From positions 1 to 10,000 of the forward strand of contig NZ_JAIWOI010000238.1 in assembly GCF_020217005.1 (NCBI RefSeq): a stretch of 10,000 bases of DNA, in the 5' to 3' direction. Under the pieces are notes generated by a model. The model was given only the letters and a program-made list of their open reading frames with translations, was not told where the DNA came from and ran no database searches. Shown here in pieces: positions 1-7,674 of this stretch. This DNA comes from Rheinheimera sp. Its GTDB lineage: Bacteria > Pseudomonadota > Gammaproteobacteria > Enterobacterales > Alteromonadaceae. The position numbers and the translations under genes are program-made. Position 1 is the first letter of the stretch. Each line of letters starts with the position of its first letter.

Positions 1-53
1 AGTGAAGTCTTTTCGCTGTAAAGCTTTTTCTTTGATTACAGTGTCACTTTTTG

Positions 54-2306
54 TTAAAGCAGCCAGGCATAGCTGAACTTCATAAAAACAGAGCGCTGGT
101 CCCGCTCCATACTGGTTAATTCATCATTCTGGTAAGCATTGTCGCTATAACCGGCAAAAAATAAGGTCTGAGGGTTTAGTTTATATGAGTAAAGTAACTG
201 TGATCCCAGGCTTCGTTCCAACTGCTGCTCAAGTCCAGGGTTATTCAGTGGGTTTTGTCTAATGTCGCTGTAGATCAGCGTCAGGCGCAACAAACTGCGT
301 ACAGAAAACTGATAGCTAAAACGTAAGTCGGTCAGATTGGCAGTAAAAACCTCAGCACCATCAGCTTCCAGGTATCTGTAAGTTTGACGGGCTTCAATTT
401 GCAAATGAGTACTGGCATTCCAGCTCAGTTCAGGCGTGAATTGGACTAATTCTCCCAGCCTGTTATTGCGGTAATCTATAGCATCACCCAGCTCGATTTC
501 AGCATTGGCATAAAGTGCCGGCAAAGGCCTGAATTCAGCAAAAGTAATAAAACGCTTTTCGTGAAACATCAGAGTATTGCCATCAATAGCCAGTGAGTTG
601 TTATTTAAGCGTGGTCCGACTTTATCTCTGTCGGTCAGACTAAAAGAGACGAAACTTTGTTGTGGTCCCCACAGCTCCAAAAACAGTTCGGCTTCTTTTT
701 CCAATAGCTCGTGATTGGCATTATGACTGATATCCCAGTCACCGCTTAAGATAGCCCTGTTCCACCACTTGTTGTTGGAGAACCATTGGTAACCCAGTCC
801 TTGCACAAACTTAGTAAAGTCAGTTTGTGGCATATAGCCCATGTCAGCCCTGAAATCTTTTTCCAAAGCGAGATATTCGGTATTCCACAGCCAGGCACCG
901 TCGTCATGTTCGTACATCAGGAAGTAAGCGGGATCGGATAAGTTATCTGCCAAACGTAAAGCCGCTTCAGAATCGCCAAAGCTCTGGCGTAATGGTTCAG
1001 AATACGCAGAATCAGTATATAAATACTGCAGTACCAGCTCATCTTGCTCTGTGACTTTATACTTCAGATCGACGCCAGCTAAATGGTTGTGATAGCTGTC
1101 ACTTTGCCTAAGACTACTGATCCAGCCCAAAGACAAGTCCGCATTCAGATCATAACGATACCGAAACACCGCATTGGTGCTTTCTTCATCCAATACAGCA
1201 ACATCAGACCCCAGGTTTCCCGGCACTATAAAAGTGGTTTTTGCGTCATTGGCTGCAAAAAAAGCAAAGGAATGTTGTTGCTGTTTGCCCGTCAGCTTAG
1301 CACCTAGGTCTGGTGCCCCTATATTACGGGTGTAAACTAAATCCAGCGGCGAGCTGAAGTAGTCCTTATTATCGAGGAAAAAAGCGCGTTTTTCGTCAAA
1401 AAACAGCGAAAATGTATCGTTCATGGACACCTGAGCAACATCAGCTTCGACCTGAGAAAAGTCCGGGTTGAGCGTCGCATTCAGGTTAATGTCCGGTGTA
1501 ATGCCCCATTTTAAATCCAGGCTAACTTCGGTATTGGCTTCGGATTGCCAAGCGGTTTTTGTGTCATTTGTGACTTCCCGCTCTTGGCTGACACCAGTCA
1601 CCAATGAAGGCACTACACTAAAATGACTGCCTTGTTTGGCGCCGGAAAAGCCTGTGGCAACACGCATCTGACAAATCCAGCAGGGGTTGGTCCGCTCAAT
1701 TTTATTGCTGGATAAACGGTGCTTCAGATCCCGAGGATAAAACCGCACCAACTCAATTCTCCACTGCTGCAGCGCCAGTCTGTCATTAAAGTTTAAAATG
1801 CGCAGCGGAATAGCTATTTCAACCTGATAGCCATCCGGCGTAAGAGTTCCTACACTTTGCCATATACCGTCCCAGGCATCACTTTCATCGCCAGTAACTT
1901 CGTTTTCTATCGCATCCGCCTGCACACCCAAAGGGTTACTGAAAAACTGATAGGCCAGTTTTTGATCGTTATAGCTGTCAATTTTGACCCCCACTAAATC
2001 ATCTTCCCAGACGTCATCTCTGTCTTTTAAAAAAGCGCGGATCTGGGAAGGATTTGAATCTTTGGCTTTAAAAGCCAGATAAAAATACTCGCCGTTTTCC
2101 ATTAACAGTACTTGGGTGGCAACTGGAGCTGGCGTATTTTCTGACGGCCAGCTATTGATCTCGATTTGAACTTTGTTTGCGTCTTCCCAGCCGGCATCAG
2201 ACAAATCACCATCAATAGTGATAGTGGCTGTCGTTTTCGGAATATGAATATCAGCCAACGCACTTACTGAACACAAAGCAGCCCACAGAACAAACCAATG
2301 TCGCAT
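54..2306 (-). CDS. Exported CBM9-like / DUF5916 outer-membrane beta-barrel protein
   Basis: Complete 750-residue protein. Residues 1-18 form a signal peptide (basic start, hydrophobic core) with an A-L-A site before D19, so export by signal peptidase I is expected. Residues about 20-175 resemble the carbohydrate-binding family 9-like beta-sandwich (ITIDGDLSDAGW near 29-40, then alternating strands). From about 230 to the end the protein matches the DUF5916 barrel family: NPDFSQVEAD at 280-289, FFDEKRAFFLD at 302-312 and GAKLTG at 335-340, followed by many amphipathic aromatic strands. Proteins of this kind are thought to sit in the outer membrane; no substrate is established and I do not assign one. 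A CxxC pair (C209, C212) lies between the two domains. The ATG is preceded by AAGGA seven bases upstream (2314-2318). It probably has its own promoter, because a terminator separates it from gsk. Length and both domains look intact. Confidence 0.82.
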   Translation of the reverse strand: MRHWFVLWAALCSVSALADIHIPKTTATITIDGDLSDAGWEDANKVQIEINSWPSENTPAPVATQVLLMENGEYFYLAFKAKDSNPSQIRAFLKDRDDVWEDDLVGVKIDSYNDQKLAYQFFSNPLGVQADAIENEVTGDESDAWDGIWQSVGTLTPDGYQVEIAIPLRILNFNDRLALQQWRIELVRFYPRDLKHRLSSNKIERTNPCWICQMRVATGFSGAKQGSHFSVVPSLVTGVSQEREVTNDTKTAWQSEANTEVSLDLKWGITPDINLNATLNPDFSQVEADVAQVSMNDTFSLFFDEKRAFFLDNKDYFSSPLDLVYTRNIGAPDLGAKLTGKQQQHSFAFFAANDAKTTFIVPGNLGSDVAVLDEESTNAVFRYRYDLNADLSLGWISSLRQSDSYHNHLAGVDLKYKVTEQDELVLQYLYTDSAYSEPLRQSFGDSEAALRLADNLSDPAYFLMYEHDDGAWLWNTEYLALEKDFRADMGYMPQTDFTKFVQGLGYQWFSNNKWWNRAILSGDWDISHNANHELLEKEAELFLELWGPQQSFVSFSLTDRDKVGPRLNNNSLAIDGNTLMFHEKRFITFAEFRPLPALYANAEIELGDAIDYRNNRLGELVQFTPELSWNASTHLQIEARQTYRYLEADGAEVFTANLTDLRFSYQFSVRSLLRLTLIYSDIRQNPLNNPGLEQQLERSLGSQLLYSYKLNPQTLFFAGYSDNAYQNDELTSMERDQRSVFMKFSYAWLL

Positions 2307-2313
2307 TTACCTA

Positions 2314-2318
2314 TCCTT
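2314..2318 (-). promoter_or_regulatory. Ribosome binding site of the DUF5916 gene
   Basis: On the minus strand this reads AAGGA, seven bases before the ATG at 2306-2304. It supports the chosen start, which is also the one that yields a well-formed signal peptide. Confidence 0.65.
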
Positions 2319-2344
2319 GTACCACAGGAAAAAAAGTCAGGGGC

Positions 2345-2373
2345 ACTATATAGAAAGAGACTCAAAATAAGAA
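2345..2373 (-). promoter_or_regulatory. Candidate promoter of the DUF5916 gene
   Basis: On the minus strand a TATAGT -10-like hexamer (2350-2345) follows a weak TTCTTA -35-like hexamer (2373-2368) with a 17-base spacer. The -35 part overlaps the terminator tail of gsk. The -10 matches the sigma70 consensus at five of six positions and the -35 at only three, so this is a candidate only. Confidence 0.35.
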
Positions 2374-2392
2374 GGCCGGAAAAACCGGCCTT
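2364..2392 (-). terminator. Intrinsic terminator downstream of gsk
   Basis: Perfect 8-bp stem: AAGGCCGG (2372-2379), loop AAAAA, CCGGCCTT (2385-2392). Read on the minus strand it lies 24 bases past the gsk stop codon and runs into a T-rich tail (TTCTTATTTT). This is a good rho-independent terminator for gsk and separates it from the DUF5916 gene. Confidence 0.85.
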
Positions 2393-2416
2393 TTGTATCG
2401 AAGTTTGTCAGTACTG

Positions 2417-3715
2417 TTATCTGTCCCAGTAGCTTTCTTCCAGAGAGTCTTCTTTCTCAGGTAAGCCTTTAGATAAACGTGGCGCGTTTTGTACCAATAT
2501 AGCGTAACTGACGCGGTTGGCGTATTTGCAGATCTGGGCAAAGGACGAATACGCCAAATAAGGCTGTTCGTGTTTGCTGGACAGAGGCAAAGTCTGGCGA
2601 TGGAAATGATTGGCTGCGATGTCGTGCAAAATAGCAGCTAAAGCACCGTCTCCAGCGCCATTGGTATTTTTAATCCGCTCAGGCCCACCTAAATAAGGGT
2701 CGATATGGGAGTAGACTTTCACCGGCTGCTGGCAGTCTTTTTTCTGCATAGGACGGCTGAATTCAAATTCATTGTAATCCGCTAAAGCACCGGATTTAAT
2801 GGGATTAGTGGTCTCGCGTTTAACAGAAGCGTCAGTATAGCCACATAAATACAAACCATCAGGACCAGCTGTTAACAGCACCATATCGACATAATCCAGC
2901 GCAGCTTCTGCCGCGAGCAATGGATCGGCAAAACCTGTCAAAGCTTCAGCTTCCAGTTCGTTCATGGCCAACACATTGACATACTGCGCCAGTGTTTGCT
3001 GGATCAGCTCCCTATGCTCTTCGACTAAATGTTTGGTGCCCAAACTCATCACCACAGGCACATCTGCGGCTTTCGCGTCAGACAGCATTTTGATCATAGC
3101 CTGCTGGATAGGCTGATCCGTGGCGCGCAGCGGATAAGCGCTCACTACTATAGCAGCGGCTTTGGCAATGATATCTGTGGGTATATAAGATGGCGTGAGT
3201 TCATCCATATCACCCGGATCGATGACAAAAGTCCGCTCGCCATCTGGCGTAATCATGGTAATACCACGACCAATATCACCAGGCACACCCTGCAGGTGGT
3301 TCATGTCCACTTTGCTGCTGGTATGACATAAGTAGTGGTAGGCCGGAGAACCCAGCTGAATATTGGACGACATCACGCCCAACAACACTGATTTGTCATC
3401 AGCCAGCACAGAGTAGTTATGCACTGTATTGCCGATAGTGCCGCCGGCAAAATGATCAGAAATAGCGTTAGAGCCAACCAACTCCTGATAAATCAGGTCG
3501 GCTTTGCCATGTTCCACTAAGTTGGATAAGCCTTTGCCTATACCGTATTTTTCCAGAAATTCATCACTGACGTTAGCAATCACATCCACTATGGTTTGGT
3601 CTAAACCTACAATATAAGTGTCCAGTTCTGGCCGAACTTCATAACTGGGTAAAGTCAGCTTGGGCTGAGACACAGGAAAATAATGTTTGAGTTTACGACG
3701 ACCAGGGAATTTCAT
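2417..3715 (-). CDS. gsk: Inosine-guanosine kinase
   Basis: ATP-dependent kinase of the PfkB/ribokinase superfamily that phosphorylates inosine and guanosine to IMP and GMP in cytoplasmic purine salvage. The 432 residues match E. coli Gsk (434) end to end as I remember it: the N-terminus MKFPG(R/K)RK-KHYFPV, AGGTIGNT at 90-97 with HNYSVLADD following, and the C-terminus LPE(K/R)EDSLEESYWDR. The PfkB signature is NTNGAGDGALAA at 350-361, with D356 as expected catalytic base; the Asn in place of the usual first Asp is also found in E. coli Gsk. The ATG start is fixed by the conserved N-terminus, although no clear Shine-Dalgarno sequence precedes it. It is flanked by terminators on both sides, so it is probably a single-gene transcript. 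Confidence 0.95.
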   Translation of the reverse strand: MKFPGRRKLKHYFPVSQPKLTLPSYEVRPELDTYIVGLDQTIVDVIANVSDEFLEKYGIGKGLSNLVEHGKADLIYQELVGSNAISDHFAGGTIGNTVHNYSVLADDKSVLLGVMSSNIQLGSPAYHYLCHTSSKVDMNHLQGVPGDIGRGITMITPDGERTFVIDPGDMDELTPSYIPTDIIAKAAAIVVSAYPLRATDQPIQQAMIKMLSDAKAADVPVVMSLGTKHLVEEHRELIQQTLAQYVNVLAMNELEAEALTGFADPLLAAEAALDYVDMVLLTAGPDGLYLCGYTDASVKRETTNPIKSGALADYNEFEFSRPMQKKDCQQPVKVYSHIDPYLGGPERIKNTNGAGDGALAAILHDIAANHFHRQTLPLSSKHEQPYLAYSSFAQICKYANRVSYAILVQNAPRLSKGLPEKEDSLEESYWDR

Positions 3716-3745
3716 AGGGCAACACTCGGATCAATAGAGCCGCGC

Positions 3746-3754
3746 ATTTTAGCA
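3746..3754 (-). promoter_or_regulatory. Candidate extended -10 promoter of gsk
   Basis: The minus strand reads TGCTAAAAT, an extended -10 (TGn followed by TAAAAT, five of six consensus positions), about 30 bases before the gsk ATG. There is no good -35 hexamer, which is usual for extended -10 promoters. It implies a short leader of about 24 nt. Confidence 0.45.
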
Positions 3755-3774
3755 AAAGCCAATTAAAAAAGCGC

Positions 3775-3805
3775 AAAAAAAGCCGCAGTTTTGTTGCGGC
3801 TTTTT
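3775..3805 (-). terminator. Intrinsic terminator downstream of yaaA
   Basis: An 11-bp perfect stem AAAAAGCCGCA (3777-3787) / TGCGGCTTTTT (3795-3805) with a 7-base loop. On the minus strand it begins 37 bases after the yaaA stop and ends in a run of seven T. The plus strand also has a T-run after the stem, so the structure is symmetric, but no plus-strand gene leads into it. Confidence 0.87.
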
Positions 3806-3841
3806 CTGCCTATTTTGCAGCAGACTACTGCAATAGCAGGA

Positions 3842-4615
3842 TTATTGTTGCATTCGTGTAAAGACTAGTGTGTCGGCTTTGGACTCTGCACTACTAAACT
3901 GATAGCCGGCACTGTTAAATTGCTTGAGGCCTTCGACCTGATCAATCTGCTGCTCAATCACATAACGGGCCATCAGACCACGGGCTTTTTTGGCAAAAAA
4001 GCTGATGATTTTATACTGACCATTTTTGAAATCTTTAAATTCCACATTCAGTACTTTGGCTTTCAACGCTTTTTTATCTACAGCTTTAAAATATTCCTGT
4101 GAGGCTAAATTCAGCAGCATCTGTGAATTTAACTGCTCCAGCTGTTGATTGAGTTCAGTACTGATGCGATCGCCCCAGAACTGATACAAATTGCTGCCTC
4201 GGCCATTTGCCAGAGAAGTTCCCATCTCAAGACGGTATGGCTGCATCAAATCCAAAGGGCGTAATACGCCATACAGGCCACTTAAAATACGCAAATGCTG
4301 CTGCGCATAATCCAATTCTTTTTGTTTCAGGCTGGACGCTTGCAAGCCCTGATAAACATCCCCATTAAAAGCAAACAAAGCCTGACGAGCATTATCTGGT
4401 GTGAAAGGTGTAGACCATTGTGCAAACCGCGCAGCATTGAGGCCAGCGAGTTTATCGCTGATATGCATCAGACTGGATAACTGAGCAGGGGTCAGATCAC
4501 GGCAATACGGCATGAGTTCAAGGCTTTGCTCCAGCAAAGCAGGCTGGCTAAAGGTAGTGACAGACAAAGGGCTTTGGTAATCTAAATCTTTGGCGGGTGA
4601 TATCACCATCAACAT
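3842..4615 (-). CDS. yaaA: Peroxide stress protein YaaA (DUF328/UPF0246)
   Basis: Cytoplasmic protein of the YaaA family; in E. coli it is induced by hydrogen peroxide and limits free intracellular iron, protecting DNA and proteins from Fenton damage. The 257 residues from ATG 4615 match the family length (E. coli 258). Conserved segments are [13 protein letters not shown] at 5-17, FNGDVYQGL at 83-91, [20 protein letters not shown] from 111, and [13 protein letters not shown] in the last third. The frame is open further upstream to a TTG at 4636, but the start at ATG 4615 aligns with E. coli (MLILISPAK) and has AGGA 11 bases before it. It stands alone: a terminator follows and the divergent talB region precedes it. 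A weak TATAGT is the only promoter candidate. I see no recognisable OxyR site. Confidence 0.93.
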   Translation of the reverse strand: MLMVISPAKDLDYQSPLSVTTFSQPALLEQSLELMPYCRDLTPAQLSSLMHISDKLAGLNAARFAQWSTPFTPDNARQALFAFNGDVYQGLQASSLKQKELDYAQQHLRILSGLYGVLRPLDLMQPYRLEMGTSLANGRGSNLYQFWGDRISTELNQQLEQLNSQMLLNLASQEYFKAVDKKALKAKVLNVEFKDFKNGQYKIISFFAKKARGLMARYVIEQQIDQVEGLKQFNSAGYQFSSAESKADTLVFTRMQQ

Positions 4616-4648
4616 GGGTTTTGGTTTCCTGTACAACGAATTGACACG

Positions 4649-4654
4649 ACTATA
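4649..4654 (-). promoter_or_regulatory. Possible -10 element of yaaA
   Basis: The minus strand reads TATAGT here, 34 bases before the preferred yaaA ATG. No convincing -35 hexamer lies at 16-18 bases; TTGTCG is 20 bases upstream. Weak candidate. Confidence 0.25.
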
Positions 4655-4730
4655 TCAAATTAAACGCTTTAGCTCGACAACTAGACTCAATACGGACGTG
4701 GCTTTGCCATGGTTTTTCGTTTTTTTCATG

Positions 4731-4759
4731 ATAAGCTCTAATCCGCGTGCAGAGCTTAT
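4731..4759. repeat. 9-bp perfect inverted repeat in the yaaA-talB intergenic region
   Basis: ATAAGCTCT (4731-4739) and AGAGCTTAT (4751-4759) are exact reverse complements separated by 11 bases. Neither strand has a T-run after the second arm, so it is a poor terminator. It sits between the divergent yaaA and talB genes, about 115 bases from the yaaA start and 150 from the talB start, and could be a regulator binding site or an RNA hairpin. The rest of this 295-base gap contains the talB promoter area and no credible gene. Confidence 0.5.
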
Positions 4760-4833
4760 AAACTAAGGCTGCAGCCAGCAAATTACAGCAAATTCCGAAT
4801 GGCGGAAACTTAGCGCAAAAGCCTGTTTTTGTG

Positions 4834-4861
4834 TTGTAATTTTCCTACATTTATTTAGTAT
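4834..4861 (+). promoter_or_regulatory. Candidate talB promoter
   Basis: TTGTAA (4834-4839) and TAGTAT (4856-4861) separated by 16 bases, each matching four of six sigma70 consensus positions. Transcription would start near 4868 and give a leader of about 43 nt. That leader contains a small inverted repeat, ATCAC (4872-4876) / GTGAT (4883-4887). Confidence 0.4.
4835..4849. promoter_or_regulatory. HexR-like operator upstream of talB
   Basis: TGTAATTTTCCTACA is an imperfect 15-bp palindrome. HexR, the RpiR-family regulator of central carbon metabolism in Shewanella and relatives, binds sites close to TGTAAT-N3-ATTACA, and tal is among the genes reported in its regulon. The left half here is exact; the right half (CCTACA) departs at two of six positions. 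It overlaps the candidate -35 and spacer, as expected for a repressor. The assignment is by memory of the motif and by context, not by a motif scan. Confidence 0.5.
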
Positions 4862-4910
4862 TAAGCCCCACATCACTGACTTGTGATCAGAAAAACGGTA
4901 ATAAAACAAT

Positions 4911-5867
4911 ATGAGCACTTTACTAGAACAGCTAAAAGCAGTGACTACAGTAGTGGTCGACAGTGGTGATTTAGGCGCCATTGAACAATTCCGCCCTGTA
5001 GATGCTACAACTAACCCCTCTTTATTGCTAAACGCCAGCCAGCTGGAGTTTTCCAAGCCTTTATTGGCTCAGGCTGTGGCTTACGCCAAAAGCAAAAGTT
5101 CAGATCTGGCGACTCAGGTCAGCATAGCCAGTGATAAATTTGCGGTAGATATCGGCACTCAAATCAGTAAGTTGGTGCCGGGCCGTGTCTCTACTGAAGT
5201 GGATGCCCGTTTATCTTTTGATACTCAGGCCAGCATCAATAAAGCCCTGCAACTGGTGGCTTTGTATGAAGAAAATGGCATCGGCAAAGACCGTATTCTG
5301 ATCAAAATAGCCTCTACCTGGGAAGGCATTCAGGCGGCTCGCCAACTGGAACAACAAGGAATTCAGTGCAACCTGACATTGCTATTCCATATGGCTCAAG
5401 CCCGCGCTTGTGCTGAAGCTGGCGTCTTCTTAATTTCTCCTTTTGTTGGCCGTATTCTGGACTGGTACAAAGCCGCCACTAAACAAGACTACACGGCAGA
5501 AACTGACCCTGGCGTGTTGTCAGTGCGTGAAATTTACCGTTACTTCAAAAGCTATGGCCATAAAACTGTGGTGATGGGTGCAAGCTTCCGCAATATAGGT
5601 GAAGTATTGGCTCTAGCAGGCTGTGATCGCTTAACCATAAGCCCTGGCTTATTAGAAGAACTGAGCCAGCAACAAGGTACTTTGACTGTTCATCTGCAGG
5701 ACACTGGCGCCACAGCCAAAGAAGCAGCAGCTTTAACTGAAGCTGAATTCCGTTGGGCGCTGAATGAAGATGCAATGGCCACAGAAAAACTGTCGGAAGG
5801 TATCCGTAAATTTGCCGTTGACCAACGTAAGCTGGAATCCTTAATTCAGGCTCAGTTGCAGGCTTAA
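4911..5867 (+). CDS. talB: Transaldolase
   Basis: Cytoplasmic enzyme of the non-oxidative pentose phosphate pathway; it moves a dihydroxyacetone unit between sedoheptulose-7-phosphate and glyceraldehyde-3-phosphate, giving erythrose-4-phosphate and fructose-6-phosphate. The 318 residues match the E. coli TalB type (317). K132 in RILIKIAST is the Schiff-base lysine at the same number as in E. coli; D17 and E96 (STEVDAR) are the expected catalytic acids. Also seen are [12 protein letters not shown] at 31-42, CNLTLLF, and [12 protein letters not shown]. The ATG has only a weak Shine-Dalgarno sequence. pgi follows after 58 bases on the same strand, and its product uses the fructose-6-phosphate made here. 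A HexR-like site upstream suggests control by sugar-phosphate level. No anomalies seen. Confidence 0.95.
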   Translation: MSTLLEQLKAVTTVVVDSGDLGAIEQFRPVDATTNPSLLLNASQLEFSKPLLAQAVAYAKSKSSDLATQVSIASDKFAVDIGTQISKLVPGRVSTEVDARLSFDTQASINKALQLVALYEENGIGKDRILIKIASTWEGIQAARQLEQQGIQCNLTLLFHMAQARACAEAGVFLISPFVGRILDWYKAATKQDYTAETDPGVLSVREIYRYFKSYGHKTVVMGASFRNIGEVLALAGCDRLTISPGLLEELSQQQGTLTVHLQDTGATAKEAAALTEAEFRWALNEDAMATEKLSEGIRKFAVDQRKLESLIQAQLQA

Positions 5868-5894
5868 TTTGTCTGTTAAGCAAAGGCTTAATTT
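5860..5894 (+). repeat. 11-bp direct repeat bracketing a complementary segment at the talB-pgi junction
   Basis: AGGCTTAATTT occurs at 5860-5870, overlapping the talB stop codon, and again at 5884-5894. Between them TTAAGC (5876-5881) is complementary to the GCTTAA in either copy. The transcript can therefore form one of two exclusive 6-bp hairpins: 5862-5881 (8-nt loop) or 5876-5891 (4-nt loop). The second is followed by five T. Confidence 0.6.
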
Positions 5895-5896
5895 TT
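5876..5896 (+). terminator. Weak attenuator-like hairpin between talB and pgi
   Basis: TTAAGC (5876-5881), loop AAAG, GCTTAA (5886-5891), then TTTTT (5892-5896). Only two G-C pairs support the stem, so termination would be partial at best; it may reduce read-through into pgi or act as an RNA processing or stability element. Confidence 0.35.
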
Positions 5897-5915
5897 AGCA
5901 CCATCAGATCACTAC

Positions 5916-5920
5916 AGGAG
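5916..5920 (+). promoter_or_regulatory. Ribosome binding site of pgi
   Basis: AGGAG lies 5 bases before ATG 5926 and 8 bases before the adjacent in-frame ATG 5929. The second spacing is nearer the usual optimum, so the true N-terminus may be MSSALW rather than MMSSALW. Confidence 0.75.
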
Positions 5921-5925
5921 TTTAT

Positions 5926-7554
5926 ATGATGTCGTCTGCACTCTGGGCAGAGTTAAAACAGTTGGCTGAACAGCCTTTGTCCTTGCGTCAGCAGTTTGCT
6001 GCAGACCCAAAGCGGGCTGAGAAATTCCAGGTCAATGCCTGCGGCATTCACCTGGATTTTGCCAAAAATTTGATCACAGATGGCATCTGGCAAAAGCTGC
6101 TGGAACTAGCCAAACAAAGCCAGATCCAAAGCAAAACTCAGCAGATGCTCAGTGGCGATAAAATAAACAACACTGAGCAACGTGCCGTTTGGCATATGGC
6201 GTTGCGTGCTGATGCCAAAACTCCTTTAGTGTTAGACGGCGTTGATTTACAGCCGGAAATTCAGGCCTGCCATGCGCAAATGGCTGAATTGATAGGTCAG
6301 TTGCATCAAGGGACCTACAAAGGTTATCAGGGCGATGCTATTACCGACCTGATTTGGATTGGTATTGGTGGCTCTTTGTTAGGCCCACAAATGGCCTGCG
6401 AAGCGCTAGCGCCTTTTAACCAAAGCCCAGTGCGTATTCACTTTGCAGGTAACATAGATGGCGCAGTCGTTTCTGATGTGGTCAAAGGTTTAAACCCGGC
6501 TACTACGCTCGTCTTTGTCGCCTCTAAATCTTTTGGTACTGAAGAAACCAAACAAAACGCTTTGGCTGTGCGTCAGTGGTTTACAGACAAAGGCGCAGAC
6601 AAAGCCGCTATAGCGCGGCATTTCTGGGCGACTTCGTCCAATATCAAAGCCGCTGCTGAGTTTGGCATAGTGGCAGAACATATTCTGCCAATGTGGGACT
6701 GGGTCGGTGGACGTTATTCGTTATGGTCTGCCATAGGCTTTCCGGTGGCATTGCAGTTGGGCATGGAACAGTTTCAACAACTGCTCAAAGGTGCCCGCGA
6801 TATGGATCAGCATTTTATCTATGCACCACTTGAACAAAATATGCCGGTGATTTTGGCTCTGCTGGGTGTCTGGTACATCAATGCTAAAGGTTGTCAGGCA
6901 CAAGCTTTACTGCCATACAGCCATTATTTACGCTTCCTGCCCTCTTACGTACAGCAGCTGGATATGGAAAGCAATGGTAAAGGCGTCGATCTGGATGGCA
7001 AACCATTAACAGATGCCACAGCTCCGGTGATTTGGGGTGATGCAGGCACTAATGGCCAGCATGCGTACCATCAGTTATTGCACCAAAGTGTATTGACTGT
7101 TCCGTCCGACTTTATCCTGCCAGCTAAAGTCAGCCACCAGCTTAGCGATCACCACCATAGATTAGCAGCACACTGTTTTGCTCAGACACAAGCTCTGATG
7201 CAAGGTAAAACTTTTGAAGAAGCCAAAGCTGAAGTGCTGGCCACTGGCGCATCAGAAGCTGAAGCTATTGCTTTAGCACCACATAAAGTGTCGCCTGGTA
7301 ATAAGCCAAGCAACACCTTGTTGCTGCCGGAATTATCGCCTTATTACTTAGGTGCCCTGATTGCGCTTTATGAGCAGAAGGTGTTTTGTCAGGGGGTTTT
7401 GTGGAATATCAACTCCTTTGATCAGTGGGGTGTTGAGCTGGGTAAACAGCTGTCGACCCCTATCTATCAGGTGTTATCTGATCAAAAGCAGAATAACTTT
7501 GATGCGTCTACTGAAGCACTTATCGCAAAATTTAAGCAGTTGAACTTGGGCTAA
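5926..7554 (+). CDS. pgi: Glucose-6-phosphate isomerase
   Basis: Cytoplasmic enzyme of glycolysis and gluconeogenesis that interconverts glucose-6-phosphate and fructose-6-phosphate. It has 542 residues (E. coli 549) and aligns along its length with a constant offset of seven at the active-site residues: E348 in MESNGK (E. coli 355), H379 in GTNGQHA (386) and K507 in FDQWGVELGK (514). DWVGGRYSLWSAIG at 258-271 is the first PGI family signature, and ASKSFGTEET at 199-208 is the sugar-phosphate loop. The glycine-rich stretch is GIGGSLLGP (146-154), with Leu where E. coli has Asp. AGGAG at 5916-5920 fits either of two consecutive ATGs, 5926 (5-base spacing) or 5929 (8-base spacing). It lies directly after talB and is probably co-transcribed, perhaps with partial attenuation between them. 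Confidence 0.96.
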   Translation: MMSSALWAELKQLAEQPLSLRQQFAADPKRAEKFQVNACGIHLDFAKNLITDGIWQKLLELAKQSQIQSKTQQMLSGDKINNTEQRAVWHMALRADAKTPLVLDGVDLQPEIQACHAQMAELIGQLHQGTYKGYQGDAITDLIWIGIGGSLLGPQMACEALAPFNQSPVRIHFAGNIDGAVVSDVVKGLNPATTLVFVASKSFGTEETKQNALAVRQWFTDKGADKAAIARHFWATSSNIKAAAEFGIVAEHILPMWDWVGGRYSLWSAIGFPVALQLGMEQFQQLLKGARDMDQHFIYAPLEQNMPVILALLGVWYINAKGCQAQALLPYSHYLRFLPSYVQQLDMESNGKGVDLDGKPLTDATAPVIWGDAGTNGQHAYHQLLHQSVLTVPSDFILPAKVSHQLSDHHHRLAAHCFAQTQALMQGKTFEEAKAEVLATGASEAEAIALAPHKVSPGNKPSNTLLLPELSPYYLGALIALYEQKVFCQGVLWNINSFDQWGVELGKQLSTPIYQVLSDQKQNNFDASTEALIAKFKQLNLG

Positions 7555-7562
7555 CCTGTTGA

Positions 7563-7592
7563 ATGAACGAAAAACATTCATTTTTCGTTCAT
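7563..7592. repeat. 12-bp perfect inverted repeat after pgi
   Basis: ATGAACGAAAAA (7563-7574) and TTTTTCGTTCAT (7581-7592) are exact complements with a 6-base loop, starting 9 bases after the pgi stop. The stem is AT-rich (three G-C pairs) and is followed by ATTTGTGT, not a clean T-run. It may be a weak pgi terminator, a 3'-end stabiliser, or an operator for the small gene downstream. On sequence alone I cannot separate these. Confidence 0.55.
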
Positions 7593-7674
7593 ATTTGTGT
7601 CAAAGAGTTATTTTATTTTCATACAAAGTGTGGTACTAATTTGTTGAAAATAACAACAACTCAGAGGGGCAACC

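Noticed and set aside
16..41. Possible terminator hairpin downstream of the DUF5916 gene (CTGTAA / TTACAG arms)
   Set aside because: The stem is six base pairs with a 14-base loop and no T-run follows it on the minus strand. The window edge prevents a better judgement.
4616..4636. Upstream TTG start adding seven residues to YaaA
   Set aside because: The conserved family N-terminus aligns with ATG 4615, and the AGGA that would serve that ATG lies inside the extension.
4763..5056. 97-codon open frame on the minus strand across the talB promoter and talB start
   Set aside because: It overlaps the well-supported talB start on the opposite strand, has no recognisable family and would run through the promoter region; it is a shadow of talB plus intergenic sequence.
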